A stretch of 29,531 nt of DNA, taken from Clostridium sp. AM33-3. Lineage in GTDB: Bacteria > Bacillota > Clostridia > Lachnospirales > Lachnospiraceae. The DNA is taken from NCBI RefSeq assembly GCF_003480315.1, contig NZ_QUIV01000034.1, positions 1-29,531 of the forward strand. Direction: 5' to 3'. Positions within the stretch are counted from its first letter, which is position 1; every line of letters begins with the position of its first letter. The notes under the pieces are model-generated. The model was not told the origin of the DNA. It did not search any database and saw nothing but the letters and a program-made list of their open reading frames with translations. A program made the position numbers and the translations under genes. This document shows, piece by piece, positions 7,345 to 16,007 of the stretch.

Positions 7345-8376
7345 TTACTCATGTGATGCAGGACGCGCACAGCTGTCCCGTTCGATCAGCTGGTGCGGTA
7401 CCAGGATTTTGGTGGCAGGAAGCCCCGGGTTTTCAATATGGCTGATCATCTGTGCGGCGGCTTCCATGCCAAGCTGGCAGGAGTTAATGTCGATGGAAGT
7501 CAGTTGGGGCGAGGTGAGCCGCGCAAACAGTGAATTATTAAAAGAGAGAATGGAAAGATCAGCCGGGATTGAAAGTCCGGTCTCCATGCAGATGCGCTCC
7601 AGGGTCAGTGCAAGGATATCATCGCTGACAACAATGGCAGTCGGCCGGCTGGCAGACCGGAGCAGCGCATGTACCGGTGTGTCTTCCCCGGCAGTAATGG
7701 AGGGGAGCTCTACGCAGTATTCCGGTTTTGGCACAATGCCATGGCGGGTCAGTGCCAGCTGGTAGCCGTTTCGGCGGTCGGCCGAAAAAACGAGACTGTT
7801 ATCTACGCCAAGGTAGGCGATTTTCCGGTGTCCGAGCTGGTAAAGGTATTCGGTCGCCTCATCTCCTGCCAGCAGATTATCATTATCAATGTAAATGGTC
7901 TGGTTGGCGTACTGACAGGCTTTCCCGATCAGAACATAGGGGAGTTTTTCCCGGTGCAGATATTCGATCACGGGATCATTCTGCCTGGAATAGAGCAGAA
8001 TAAAGCCGTCTGCCTGCCCGATGCGGGACATGGACCGGACAGCATCCAACACTTCATCCTCATCCTGACCGGTTACGATGGTGCTGATATAATGCTGCTG
8101 GTTGCAGACCTGGCTGATGCCGCGGATCGCTTCCAGATAAAAGGAGTTTTCATAGACCTCACGGGCAGATACCGGAAGGATAATGCCGATGGTGCGTGTG
8201 TTTCGGGAGGCCAGATTGCTGGCCTGGAAATTTGGTTCATAGCCCAGCTCCTTCATGGCATTTCTTACTTTGCGTTTTGTTTCTTCGCTGATGGAAGGAC
8301 TGTTTTTACAGGTGCGGGAAACCGTAGAGGCAGATACACCAGCCAGTGCGGCTACATCCTTGATTGTCACGGACAT
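7345..8376 (-). CDS. malR: LacI-family transcriptional regulator, likely maltose repressor
   Basis: This 343-residue protein has a classic LacI organisation. An N-terminal helix-turn-helix (VTIKDVAALAGVSASTVSRT) is followed by the hinge helix region (NLASRNTRTIGIILP). The sugar-binding periplasmic-like domain carries AIVVSDDILALTLERI and LSILSFNNS. It is divergent from the PTS-mapP-malQ operon and most resembles MalR-type repressors; assignment to maltose rests on this context and on operator-like sites between the two genes. Promoter TTGACT/TAAAAT (8440-8468) drives it. A ribosome binding site (GAAAGGAAG) precedes the ATG. The acyltransferase gene follows on the same transcript. Confidence 0.9.
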   Translation of the reverse strand: MSVTIKDVAALAGVSASTVSRTCKNSPSISEETKRKVRNAMKELGYEPNFQASNLASRNTRTIGIILPVSAREVYENSFYLEAIRGISQVCNQQHYISTIVTGQDEDEVLDAVRSMSRIGQADGFILLYSRQNDPVIEYLHREKLPYVLIGKACQYANQTIYIDNDNLLAGDEATEYLYQLGHRKIAYLGVDNSLVFSADRRNGYQLALTRHGIVPKPEYCVELPSITAGEDTPVHALLRSASRPTAIVVSDDILALTLERICMETGLSIPADLSILSFNNSLFARLTSPQLTSIDINSCQLGMEAAAQMISHIENPGLPATKILVPHQLIERDSCARPASHE

Positions 8377-8439
8377 GATTCCAGCTTCCTTTCTACTTTT
8401 ATAAAATATGGAACCGGATGGTTCGTCTGTTTTTTCTTA

Positions 8440-8468
8440 ATTTTACGGGATTGCGGAAAAAAAGTCAA
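8440..8468 (-). promoter_or_regulatory. Promoter of the LacI-family gene
   Basis: On the minus strand TTGACT (8463-8468) and TAAAAT (8440-8445) are 17 bases apart. The palindrome at 8486-8500 lies just upstream of the -35 box. Confidence 0.75.
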
Positions 8469-8485
8469 TGTCAGTGCGCAAATTC

Positions 8486-8500
8486 ATGCAAAAATTGCAT
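8486..8500. promoter_or_regulatory. Inverted repeat, possible second regulator site
   Basis: ATGCAAAAATTGCAT has perfect 6-bp arms (ATGCAA/TTGCAT) with a 3-bp centre. The arms are the same as those of the PTS operator at 8624-8641, but the spacing is tighter. It could serve autoregulation of the LacI-family gene. Confidence 0.45.
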
Positions 8501-8593
8501 AGAATTTTGCTTGATGATGCATGGACAATACGCACAAAAACGGCGCTGAAAAGTTGTGAAAAGTGGAGAAAGCACGCCAAAAACAAAAAATAG

Positions 8594-8622
8594 ATTGCAA
8601 TCACTGTGCAAAACAATTATAG
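8594..8622 (+). promoter_or_regulatory. Promoter of the maltose PTS operon
   Basis: TTGCAA (8594-8599) and TATAGT (8617-8622) are separated by 17 bases. The predicted start site falls within the operator that begins two bases later, so a bound repressor would block initiation. Confidence 0.7.
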
Positions 8623-8623
8623 T

Positions 8624-8641
8624 TAATGCAAACGGTTGCAT
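8624..8641. promoter_or_regulatory. LacI-family operator
   Basis: AATGCAAACGGTTGCATT is an 18-bp palindrome with only the centre out of symmetry. It matches the TGCAAACGNTTGCA form used by MalR/LacI-type repressors. It lies directly after the -10 box of the PTS promoter. A partial site, TTGCGCAA, follows at 8645-8652. Confidence 0.75.
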
Positions 8642-8720
8642 TAGTTGCGCAAACAATCTTGCAAACAGGACAGCACAGAGCGCAGGACCGGTCAGAAAAA
8701 AACATGAGGGGGATATTTTA

Positions 8721-10898
8721 ATGAAGTGCAGCAAGATTCTTTCTCCGATGACAGGAGAGGCTGTGGGACTTGGCGAGGTTCCGGATCCGGTATTTTCCCA
8801 GAAAATTGTTGGGGATGGCATGGCAGTGATCCCGTCCGAGGGAAAACTGCTCAGTCCGGTGGACGGCGAGATCATTTCCGTGGCGGACACAAAGCATGCG
8901 TATGGCCTGCGTACGGCAGAAGGCCTGGAGCTTTTGATCCATGTGGGTCTGGAGACGGTACATTTAAATGGGGAATGCTTTCAGGTTTTTGTAAAGCCAG
9001 GTGACAAGGTCAAGGCCGGGGACCTTCTGGCCGAGGTGGATCTGGCTTATTTAAAGGAACGCGGGATCAATCCGATCACACCGGTTCTGGTATGCGGCGG
9101 TTTTCAGGGGCAGCAGTTAAACGCTGCAGCAGGTCCGGTTCAGGCCGGTAAAACGGTACTGATGGAGCTGTCAGAGGTCACAGAGGCGACCGCAGACAAC
9201 ACAGAAAAAGCAGCGGTGGGCGCTGATGGGAAACCGGACAAAAAGCCGCATCTGAATTTTAACTTTGATTTTCTTCAGAAGCTTGGCAAGGTGCTGATGA
9301 CGGTCATTGCGGTCATGCCGGCAGCAGGTCTTATGATCAGCCTTGGAAAGCTGGTTCAGATGGCGGGAGCAGATATGTCTGTGCTGATGACGGTTGGCAG
9401 TACGATGGAGAATATCGGCTGGGCCGTGATCAATAATCTTCATATTCTGTTTGCGGTAGCAATTGGCGGTTCCTGGGCCAAGGAACGGGCAGGCGGCGCG
9501 TTCGCGGCAATCATCACCTTTATCCTGATCAACCAGATCACCGGTTCCATTTTCGGGGTGACCTCAGCCATGCTCAGTGATCCGGAGGCCGTGACCCACA
9601 CATTGTTTGGTCAGGAAATTCTGGTAAATGGATATTTTACCTCTGTGCTTGGCGCTCCGGCTCTGAATATGGGTGTGTTTGTGGGAATCATTTCCGGTTT
9701 TGCCGGAGGTGTGATCTATAACCGTTATTATAATTTCCGAAAGCTGCCAGATGCCCTGGCATTCTTTAACGGTAAACGGTTTGTGCCGATGGTCTGCATT
9801 GCCTGGTCTGTGATCATTTCCCTGATCCTGGCGCTGGTATGGCCGGTTGTACAGTCCGGAATCAATGCCTTTGGTGTGTGGATCGCGAATTCTTCCTCCA
9901 CATCTCCGATCCTGGCATCATTCATCTACGGAACGCTGGAGCGTCTGCTGCTGCCATTTGGTCTGCATCATATGCTGACCATTCCGATGAACTATACCTC
10001 CTTTGGCGGCACCTACACCATTGCTACCGGTGTGAACGCAGGAAGCCAGGTATTTGGCCAGGATCTGCTGTGGCTGGCATGGGCAACAGACCTGATCAAC
10101 TTTAAGAATGCGGGCGATATGGATGCCTACACGCAGCTTCTTACCACGGTAACACCGGCCCGGTTCAAGGTAGGCCAGATGATCGGAGCTACAGGACTGC
10201 TGCTTGGTATCGCTCTGGCCATGTACCGTCGTGTTGATGCCGACAAGCGTCAGAATTACCGTTCCATGTTTGTTTCTACTGTTCTGGCCGTGTCCCTGAC
10301 CGGTGTAACGGAACCGCTGGAGTTTATGTTTATGTTCTGCGCACTGCCGCTCTACGTGGTTTACGCCGTACTGCAGGGCTGTGCCTTTGCCATGGCCGGT
10401 GTGATCCACCTGCGTCTCCATTCCTTTGGAAACCTGGAATTCATCACCCGTATTCCGATGTCTTTAAAAGCAGGTCTGGGTGGCGATCTCATCAACTTTG
10501 TGATCTGCGTGGTGGTATTTTTCATAATCGGCTATGTGGTTGCGTATGCCATGATCGGAAAATTCCGTTTTGCAACTCCGGGACGCCTTGGCAATTATAC
10601 TGATGAGACAGCGCCGGAGGATGGAGCACAGACGACAGACCACAGTGCAGCAGGCAGGAATGGAAACAGCCAGGCAGAACGCATCATCGCGCTGCTTGGG
10701 GGAAGAGAGAATATTGTGCTGGTAGATGCCTGCATGACACGCCTTCGCGTTACGGTTAAAGATATTTCCAAAGTGGCAGAGCTTCCGGAGTGGAAGTCAG
10801 AAGGGGCGCTGGGACTGATCAAAAAAGATCAGGGAATCCAGGCTGTTTACGGACCGAAGGCTGATGTACTGAAATCCGATATCAACGATATCCTGTAA
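8721..10898 (+). CDS. PTS transporter EIIA-EIIC-EIIB, maltose/glucose type
   Basis: One 725-residue protein carries all three membrane-associated PTS parts in the order IIA-IIC-IIB. Residues 1-150 are a glucose-type (Crr-like) IIA domain with His59 (TKHAYGL) and the phospho-accepting His74 (LLIHVGLETV). Residues of about 180-620 form the membrane IIC domain with LPFGLHHMLTIPMNY and GVTEPLEFMFMF. The C-terminal IIB domain carries the phospho-Cys671 in DACMTRLRVTV. The protein imports a sugar while phosphorylating it. Maltose is inferred from the MapP-like and MalQ genes that follow; glucose is the main alternative. ATG 8721 follows GAGGGGG. It is the first gene of a three-gene operon under a LacI-type operator. 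Confidence 0.92.
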   Translation: MKCSKILSPMTGEAVGLGEVPDPVFSQKIVGDGMAVIPSEGKLLSPVDGEIISVADTKHAYGLRTAEGLELLIHVGLETVHLNGECFQVFVKPGDKVKAGDLLAEVDLAYLKERGINPITPVLVCGGFQGQQLNAAAGPVQAGKTVLMELSEVTEATADNTEKAAVGADGKPDKKPHLNFNFDFLQKLGKVLMTVIAVMPAAGLMISLGKLVQMAGADMSVLMTVGSTMENIGWAVINNLHILFAVAIGGSWAKERAGGAFAAIITFILINQITGSIFGVTSAMLSDPEAVTHTLFGQEILVNGYFTSVLGAPALNMGVFVGIISGFAGGVIYNRYYNFRKLPDALAFFNGKRFVPMVCIAWSVIISLILALVWPVVQSGINAFGVWIANSSSTSPILASFIYGTLERLLLPFGLHHMLTIPMNYTSFGGTYTIATGVNAGSQVFGQDLLWLAWATDLINFKNAGDMDAYTQLLTTVTPARFKVGQMIGATGLLLGIALAMYRRVDADKRQNYRSMFVSTVLAVSLTGVTEPLEFMFMFCALPLYVVYAVLQGCAFAMAGVIHLRLHSFGNLEFITRIPMSLKAGLGGDLINFVICVVVFFIIGYVVAYAMIGKFRFATPGRLGNYTDETAPEDGAQTTDHSAAGRNGNSQAERIIALLGGRENIVLVDACMTRLRVTVKDISKVAELPEWKSEGALGLIKKDQGIQAVYGPKADVLKSDINDIL

Positions 10899-10956
10899 TA
10901 AAACAGCTGCAGACGATCCCTGGAAATCCTGTGCGGCAGAAAAAAGGGGACAGAAC

Positions 10957-11805
10957 ATGAAACTGATCACATTGAATACACATAGTCTCATTGAGGAACA
11001 TTACGAGGAAAAACTGCATGCATTTGCAGAGATGGTCCGGAAAGAAAAACCGGATATTCTGGCCCTGCAGGAGGTAAATCAGCTGGCTTGTGAGGAAATC
11101 TGGCCGGATGAGGAGCTGCCGGGATTTGTGCGCTGTCGTGGCTTTTTGCTTCCTGTGCGGAGAGGAAATCATGCGGGAAGGCTTGCAGAGCTTTTAAAGG
11201 ATTCCGGGCTTTCCTATTCCTGGGCCTGGATCTCGGCAAAGCTGGGCTATGACCGTTACGATGAAGGCATGGCTGTCTTCAGCTTATCGCCCATCGCGGA
11301 TACGGACCAGCTTCAGATCAGCCGTTCCTCTGACTATCATTACTGGAAGACCAGAAAGACGCTTGGCATCTCTACGGAGGCAGATCCGGATATCTGGTTT
11401 TACACCGTTCATATGGGATGGTGGGATGATGTAGAAGATCCGTTCACAGGACAGTGGGAACAGCTAAACCGCTGCCTGCTGGAAAAGGGCAGGCTGGAAC
11501 GCGGGAAAAATGTCTGGCTTCTGGGAGATTTTAACAGCCCGTCCGCGGTGTCCGGTGAGGGATATGACTGCATCAGAAAGACCGGATGGCTGGACAGCTA
11601 TTTACTGGCAGAAAAGAAGGATGACGGCGCGACCGTGGATCATGTGATCGATGGCTGGAGAGATAAGATGACAGAGGGGGAGAGCTGCCGTCTGGATTAT
11701 ATTTTCAGCCGGAATCCGGTCCGGATCCGTTCCAGCAGAGTGATCTGCAACGGAACGCTGTATCCGGTGGTATCCGATCATTTTGGTGTTATGATAAAAC
11801 AATAA
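10957..11805 (+). CDS. mapP: Endonuclease/exonuclease/phosphatase-fold protein, likely maltose-6'-phosphate phosphatase
   Basis: This 282-residue protein has the EEP fold. Glu39 (ALQEVN) is the metal ligand, LLGDFNSPS carries the catalytic Asp/Asn pair, and VVSDHFGV is the C-terminal Asp-His. In Enterococcus faecalis a protein of this family, MapP, removes the phosphate from maltose-6'-phosphate made by the maltose PTS. Here the gene lies between a PTS and malQ, which fits the same role. Without signal peptide it should be cytoplasmic. The start follows AAAAGGGG. It is 58 bases after the PTS gene and 15 bases before malQ. Substrate identity is inferred from context and not from residues. Confidence 0.8.
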   Translation: MKLITLNTHSLIEEHYEEKLHAFAEMVRKEKPDILALQEVNQLACEEIWPDEELPGFVRCRGFLLPVRRGNHAGRLAELLKDSGLSYSWAWISAKLGYDRYDEGMAVFSLSPIADTDQLQISRSSDYHYWKTRKTLGISTEADPDIWFYTVHMGWWDDVEDPFTGQWEQLNRCLLEKGRLERGKNVWLLGDFNSPSAVSGEGYDCIRKTGWLDSYLLAEKKDDGATVDHVIDGWRDKMTEGESCRLDYIFSRNPVRIRSSRVICNGTLYPVVSDHFGVMIKQ

Positions 11806-11820
11806 GGGAGTATTGAACAT

Positions 11821-13323
11821 ATGAACAGATCAGCAGGAATTTTACTGCCGCTCAGCAGTCTGCCGTCCAAATACGGCATCGGATGTTTTTCGAAAAGTGC
11901 TTATGAATTTGTGGACTGGCTGAAGGAGGCCGGACAGAGCTACTGGCAGATCCTTCCGCTGGGACCAACCAGCTACGGAGATTCTCCGTATCAGTCTTTC
12001 TCAACGTTTGCGGGCAATCCCTACTTCATCAGTCTGGAAGCACTGATCGAGGAAGGTGTTCTGACCGAAGAAGAATGCGATGCGGTAGATTTTGGCAGGA
12101 AAGACCGGGATATCGACTATGAAAAGCTTTATCTTGGCCGTTATCCGCTGCTTCGGAAAGCCTATGAGCGCAGCTGTATCCACGAAAATCAGGATTACCG
12201 GAACTTTGTTGCCGAAAATAACTGGTGGCTTTCGGATTATGCTCTTTTCATGGCAGTCAAGGACCGTTTTGACGGGGCAGCGTGGACCAGGTGGGCGGAG
12301 GATATCCGACTGCGCTGGGGCAATGCCATGGATTATTACCGCAGGGAGCTGTACTTCGATATTGAATTCCAGCAGTATCTGCAGTACCAGTTTTACCGCC
12401 AGTGGAACCAGCTGAAAACCTATGCCAATGAGCGGGGCATCCAGCTGATCGGAGATATTCCGATCTATGTATCCATGGACAGCGCGGATGCCTGGGCGCA
12501 TCCGGAGCTGTTTCAGTTAGATAGAGACAATGTGCCCCTTGCGGTAGCCGGCTGTCCGCCGGATGGTTTCTCCGCAGACGGACAGCTCTGGGGAAATCCG
12601 CTGTACCGCTGGGACTATCACCGCGAGACCGGATATCAGTGGTGGATCTCAAGACTGGCCCATTGTTTCCGGCTTTACGATGTCGTGCGCATCGATCATT
12701 TCCGCGGCTTTGACGAGTATTATTCCATTCCTTACGGTGAAAATTCTGCCGTGAACGGACACTGGGAAAAGGGACCGGGCATTGATTTGTTCCGGAAAGT
12801 GGAGCAGGCTCTTGGCTGGAAGCAGGTCATTGCCGAGGATCTTGGGTATGTGACGGATTCGGTGCGCCGTCTGGTGCAGGAAAGCGGTTTTCCGGGCATG
12901 AAGGTGCTGGAATTTGCGTTTGATTCCAGGGATTCCGGCTGTGCCAACGACTATCTGCCGCACAACTATACAGAAAATTCCGTAGCCTACACGGGAACTC
13001 ATGACAATGAGACCCTGGCCGGCTGGTGGAAGAGTATTACTCCGGAAGAACAGAAGATGGTACGGGATTATCTCTGCGACCAGTATACTCCGCAGTCGAA
13101 GCTTGGAAAATCCCTGATCGGCCTGATCCTCCGCAGCAGGTCAGCTCTCTGTGTGATCCCGATGCAGGATTATATGGGGCTGGACAACCGGAGCCGGATC
13201 AACAAGCCCTCCACGGTGGGAACCAACTGGAAATGGCGTCTGGCAGAGTCTGACCTGACAGAAGGCTTAAAGCAGGAAATCCGCAGCATGACTCTGCGCT
13301 ATGGCCGGATGAACTGGTCCTGA
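11821..13323 (+). CDS. malQ: 4-alpha-glucanotransferase (amylomaltase)
   Basis: This 500-residue GH77 enzyme transfers glucan segments between maltose and maltodextrins and releases glucose. The N-terminus (RSAGILLPLSSLPSKYGIGCF) is the family signature. Asp292 (VVRIDHFRGF) is the nucleophile, Glu339 (VIAEDLGYVT) the acid/base, and Asp395 (YTGTHDNETLAGWW) the third catalytic residue. These positions correspond almost exactly to those of Thermus amylomaltase (293, 340, 395). The start at 11821 follows AAGGGAG. It is the last gene of the PTS operon and would use the maltose released by the phosphatase upstream. Confidence 0.96.
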   Translation: MNRSAGILLPLSSLPSKYGIGCFSKSAYEFVDWLKEAGQSYWQILPLGPTSYGDSPYQSFSTFAGNPYFISLEALIEEGVLTEEECDAVDFGRKDRDIDYEKLYLGRYPLLRKAYERSCIHENQDYRNFVAENNWWLSDYALFMAVKDRFDGAAWTRWAEDIRLRWGNAMDYYRRELYFDIEFQQYLQYQFYRQWNQLKTYANERGIQLIGDIPIYVSMDSADAWAHPELFQLDRDNVPLAVAGCPPDGFSADGQLWGNPLYRWDYHRETGYQWWISRLAHCFRLYDVVRIDHFRGFDEYYSIPYGENSAVNGHWEKGPGIDLFRKVEQALGWKQVIAEDLGYVTDSVRRLVQESGFPGMKVLEFAFDSRDSGCANDYLPHNYTENSVAYTGTHDNETLAGWWKSITPEEQKMVRDYLCDQYTPQSKLGKSLIGLILRSRSALCVIPMQDYMGLDNRSRINKPSTVGTNWKWRLAESDLTEGLKQEIRSMTLRYGRMNWS

Positions 13324-13371
13324 TTCCGTGTGCCGGACAAAAAACAGTGAATGCCGGACGGAAAACATTGG

Positions 13372-13400
13372 TTGAAAAAGAGGGGAAAAGCCTGTATAAT
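13372..13400 (+). promoter_or_regulatory. Promoter of the SseB-domain gene
   Basis: TTGAAA (13372-13377) and TATAAT (13395-13400) are 17 bases apart. The leader to the start codon is about 90 bases and shows no strong hairpin. No clear terminator for malQ lies between 13324 and this promoter. Confidence 0.8.
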
Positions 13401-13495
13401 TAGGTGCAGACCGTGAAGCAGCAGGAAAGAGGTTCACGGGAAAAGACAGGCGGATCGCAGAAACGACCATGTGAAACCGCAGACAGGAGCATATC

Positions 13496-14353
13496 ATGAG
13501 TGAAGGAAAAGACAGACTGCTGGCGCAGATGAAAGATGCAGAGGGTGCAGTATATGTGCTGATATCTGGATTTACAAAGGAACCGTATGTAGAATGTGAT
13601 AAAGAAACCTACGATGATAAAGTGTTTGTATATATGGAGGAAGAGGCTGCCAAGGCTAAGGCAGAGGCACTGAAGGAAGAGAAGATTCCGGTTGGAGCAG
13701 CAAAGATTCTTTCCGGCCATATGCTGTTGTTCTTTACCAACCTTTATACTATGGGAGTCAATGCACTGGAAATCCATTATGAGGATAAGGTTGATCTGAT
13801 CCAGATTGATGAATTCGCAAAGCGCAGAGAAGATCCGCAGCTGGAAGAAGGTAAGCAGTGGATCGAAAATCCGCAGCTTCATCTGACAGCCCTGTATTTT
13901 GCGCAGGAAGTGCGCAGACCGAAAGAGGTTCAGGATGAGAAGCGCATGGCGCAGCTCCAGGAGGAGATGGCAGCTGATTTTATGAAGAGCAGATTTATCT
14001 TTGCGCTTCAGCAGGATGGCAAGGGAACTCCGCTGGTTAAGCTGAATACCGGAGACAAATATCAGCTGGTATTCACTGATGCAGTGGAATTCAGCCGGTT
14101 CAACCGTAATAAGGCATTTAAGCCGGTCATTGTAGATGCGGCACAGCTGCCGAAGGTACTGGACAGAGAAGCAAAGGGCGTGGTGCTCAACATTATGGGT
14201 GTGAACCTTCCGCTTGCGGTAAACCGTCCGGCTCCGGCTCCGCAGGATCCGGCAGCAAGAGCACAGGCAGCCGCAGACCAGGCTATTGCAGCCGCAGCAT
14301 CCGCAGCTCTTCAGCGGCAGGCAGCAGAAAAGAAAAACAGCGAAGAAGCATAA
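13496..14353 (+). CDS. SseB-domain protein
   Basis: This 285-residue cytoplasmic protein ends in an SseB N-terminal-type domain. Visible parts are FIFALQQDGKGTPLVKL, YQLVFTDAVEFSRFN, and VIVDAAQLPKVLDREAKGVV followed by NIMGVNLPL. The N-terminal half has a similar but weaker arrangement (AVYVLISGFTKEPYVEC and AAKILSGHMLLFFTNLYTM), so it may be a tandem of two related domains. The last 60 residues are Ala/Gln/Pro-rich. The role of SseB-like domains in Firmicutes is not established. The start follows ACAGGAG. It stands alone between its own promoter and a strong terminator. Confidence 0.75.
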   Translation: MSEGKDRLLAQMKDAEGAVYVLISGFTKEPYVECDKETYDDKVFVYMEEEAAKAKAEALKEEKIPVGAAKILSGHMLLFFTNLYTMGVNALEIHYEDKVDLIQIDEFAKRREDPQLEEGKQWIENPQLHLTALYFAQEVRRPKEVQDEKRMAQLQEEMAADFMKSRFIFALQQDGKGTPLVKLNTGDKYQLVFTDAVEFSRFNRNKAFKPVIVDAAQLPKVLDREAKGVVLNIMGVNLPLAVNRPAPAPQDPAARAQAAADQAIAAAASAALQRQAAEKKNSEEA

Positions 14354-14380
14354 GGTTTGCTTTTTTACTAAAAACGTAAG

Positions 14381-14415
14381 AAAACCGTCAGGCGCATACG
14401 CTTGACGGTTTTTCT
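14381..14415 (+). terminator. Intrinsic terminator after the SseB-domain gene
   Basis: AAAACCGTCAGGCG (14381-14394) pairs with the segment 14399-14412 (one wobble) around a CATA loop, followed by a T-run. The A-run on the other side makes it potentially bidirectional. Confidence 0.9.
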
Positions 14416-14524
14416 GACTGTCTCTATAATGGGAGTTACGATTGCTGTGAAAATGGATTTTGCCGGCCTGAATGAGGCTGGCGCAATGGAAGATACGCAG
14501 AACGCGTGTCAGGAGGATGAAATT

Positions 14525-15928
14525 ATGAAAAAAAGCTGGAGTCGGAATGTGAAACGTATGGTGCTTGCCGCAGGCTTTGCGCTTGCCCTGTCCTGCACAG
14601 CCTATGCAGATGAAACAACCTTTGTGGCCGGAACGTCGGTAAACGGGCTTGGCATCAGCAATATGACGGTAGAGCAGGCCACTCAGCATATTGCAGATTT
14701 TTACGCCAGTGATTATAAGCTTACCATAAAGGAAAAAGGCGGAAAAACAGAAGTGATCTCCGGACCGGAGATCGGGTATTCCGTGGGTCTGCCGGAGGGC
14801 TGCCTGCAGCAGATCCTGGATCAGCAGAATGCATCCGGACGGATTTCCGGACCGGATGCGGACAATAAGCACCGCGCGGACATGACCGGCAGTTTTGACA
14901 GCGCGGCGCTGGATGCAAAGATCGGAAGTCTGAATGCGATTGGCGGAAGCAGTATTGTCACAACGGCAGATGCCTATGTCTCCGGTTATCAGGAAGGCCA
15001 GCCCTTTACCATTGTTCCGGAAGTGCGGGGAAATAACGTAGACCGGGAAAAGACCGCGCAGGTTATCCGGGATGCGGCAGCAAGAGGAGAGACTGAGGTG
15101 GATCTCGAAGCAGCCGGCTGTTATTATGCGCCGTCTGTGACAAAAGACGATGAAACCTTAAAAAATCTTTGCGATACCATGAACCGGTGCCGCGAGATGA
15201 CGGTTACATACACCTTTGGCGGGCAGAGCGAGGTACTGGATCCTGCAACCATCTGCTCCTGGATCACAGGAAGCGCAGAAGGGCAGATCCAGCTGAATAT
15301 GGATCAGGTGAATGCCTATGTACAGACTCTGGCATCGAAGTACGATACGGCCGGAACTGCACGTACCTTTCACACTGCTACTGGACGGGATGTCAGCGTG
15401 ACAGGCCCGTTTGGCTGGAAGATTGACCAGGCAGGAGAGGCGCAGGCCCTTGCAGATGTAATCCGCGCCGCCCAGTCCCAGAGCCGGGAACCTGTCTATG
15501 CTTCCAGGGCAGTGGACCGCAGTGCGGCAGAGTGGGGCAGTACCTATGTGGAGACAGATCTTACTGCGCAGCATGTCTATATGATAAAGGATGGCGCCGT
15601 AGTCTGGGATGCGCCTTGTGTGACCGGAAATGTCTCCAAGAATTACACAACGCCGCCGGGACTTTACAGCCTTACCTACAAGCAGCGTGACCGCATCCTG
15701 CGCGGTCAGAAGAAGGCAGACGGCAAGTATGAATATGAAACGCCGGTATCGTACTGGATGCCGTTCAATGGCGGAATCGGTTTTCACGATGCAAACTGGC
15801 GCAGTAAGTTTGGCGGAGCAATTTATCAGACCAGCGGAAGCCATGGCTGTGTCAATCTGCCGCCGGCCAAGGCAGCAGCTCTTTATGACCTGGTGTACGC
15901 AGGAATTCCGGTAATCTGCTATAACTAA
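14525..15928 (+). CDS. Secreted L,D-transpeptidase with peptidoglycan-binding domains
   Basis: This 467-residue protein has a Sec signal peptide (basic MKKSWSRNVKR, hydrophobic core, TAYADE cleavage region). Two PG_binding_4-type segments follow (residues of about 30-300; GTSVNGLGISNMTVEQA is typical). The C-terminal YkuD domain holds GFHDANW (His421) and SHGCVNLP (His440, Cys442). YkuD enzymes form 3-3 cross-links in peptidoglycan or attach proteins through a Cys acyl-enzyme. The start at 14525 follows AGGAGG (14511-14516). It is followed after 79 bases by a paralogue, so the two are probably cotranscribed. Confidence 0.92.
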   Translation: MKKSWSRNVKRMVLAAGFALALSCTAYADETTFVAGTSVNGLGISNMTVEQATQHIADFYASDYKLTIKEKGGKTEVISGPEIGYSVGLPEGCLQQILDQQNASGRISGPDADNKHRADMTGSFDSAALDAKIGSLNAIGGSSIVTTADAYVSGYQEGQPFTIVPEVRGNNVDREKTAQVIRDAAARGETEVDLEAAGCYYAPSVTKDDETLKNLCDTMNRCREMTVTYTFGGQSEVLDPATICSWITGSAEGQIQLNMDQVNAYVQTLASKYDTAGTARTFHTATGRDVSVTGPFGWKIDQAGEAQALADVIRAAQSQSREPVYASRAVDRSAAEWGSTYVETDLTAQHVYMIKDGAVVWDAPCVTGNVSKNYTTPPGLYSLTYKQRDRILRGQKKADGKYEYETPVSYWMPFNGGIGFHDANWRSKFGGAIYQTSGSHGCVNLPPAKAAALYDLVYAGIPVICYN

Positions 15929-15940
15929 GCAGAAACAGCG

Positions 15941-15970
15941 GCCATCCGGCAGATGAAACGGCCGGATGGC
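15941..15970 (+). repeat. Perfect 10-bp hairpin between the two transpeptidase genes
   Basis: GCCATCCGGC (15941-15950) and GCCGGATGGC (15961-15970) form a perfect stem with a 10-nt loop. There is no T-run, so it is more likely to stabilise the upstream mRNA or lower read-through. It overlaps an upstream in-frame ATG (15966) of the next gene, which argues against that start. Confidence 0.6.
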
Positions 15971-16007
15971 ACCAAGTGATATGATAGATAAAAGGAAAAG
16001 GAAGGAT

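Noticed and set aside
13400..14872. 490-codon open frame on the minus strand across the SseB-domain gene
   Set aside because: It is Cys/His-rich nonsense-like sequence without recognisable domain or ribosome binding site, and it lies opposite a well-supported gene and crosses a strong terminator.
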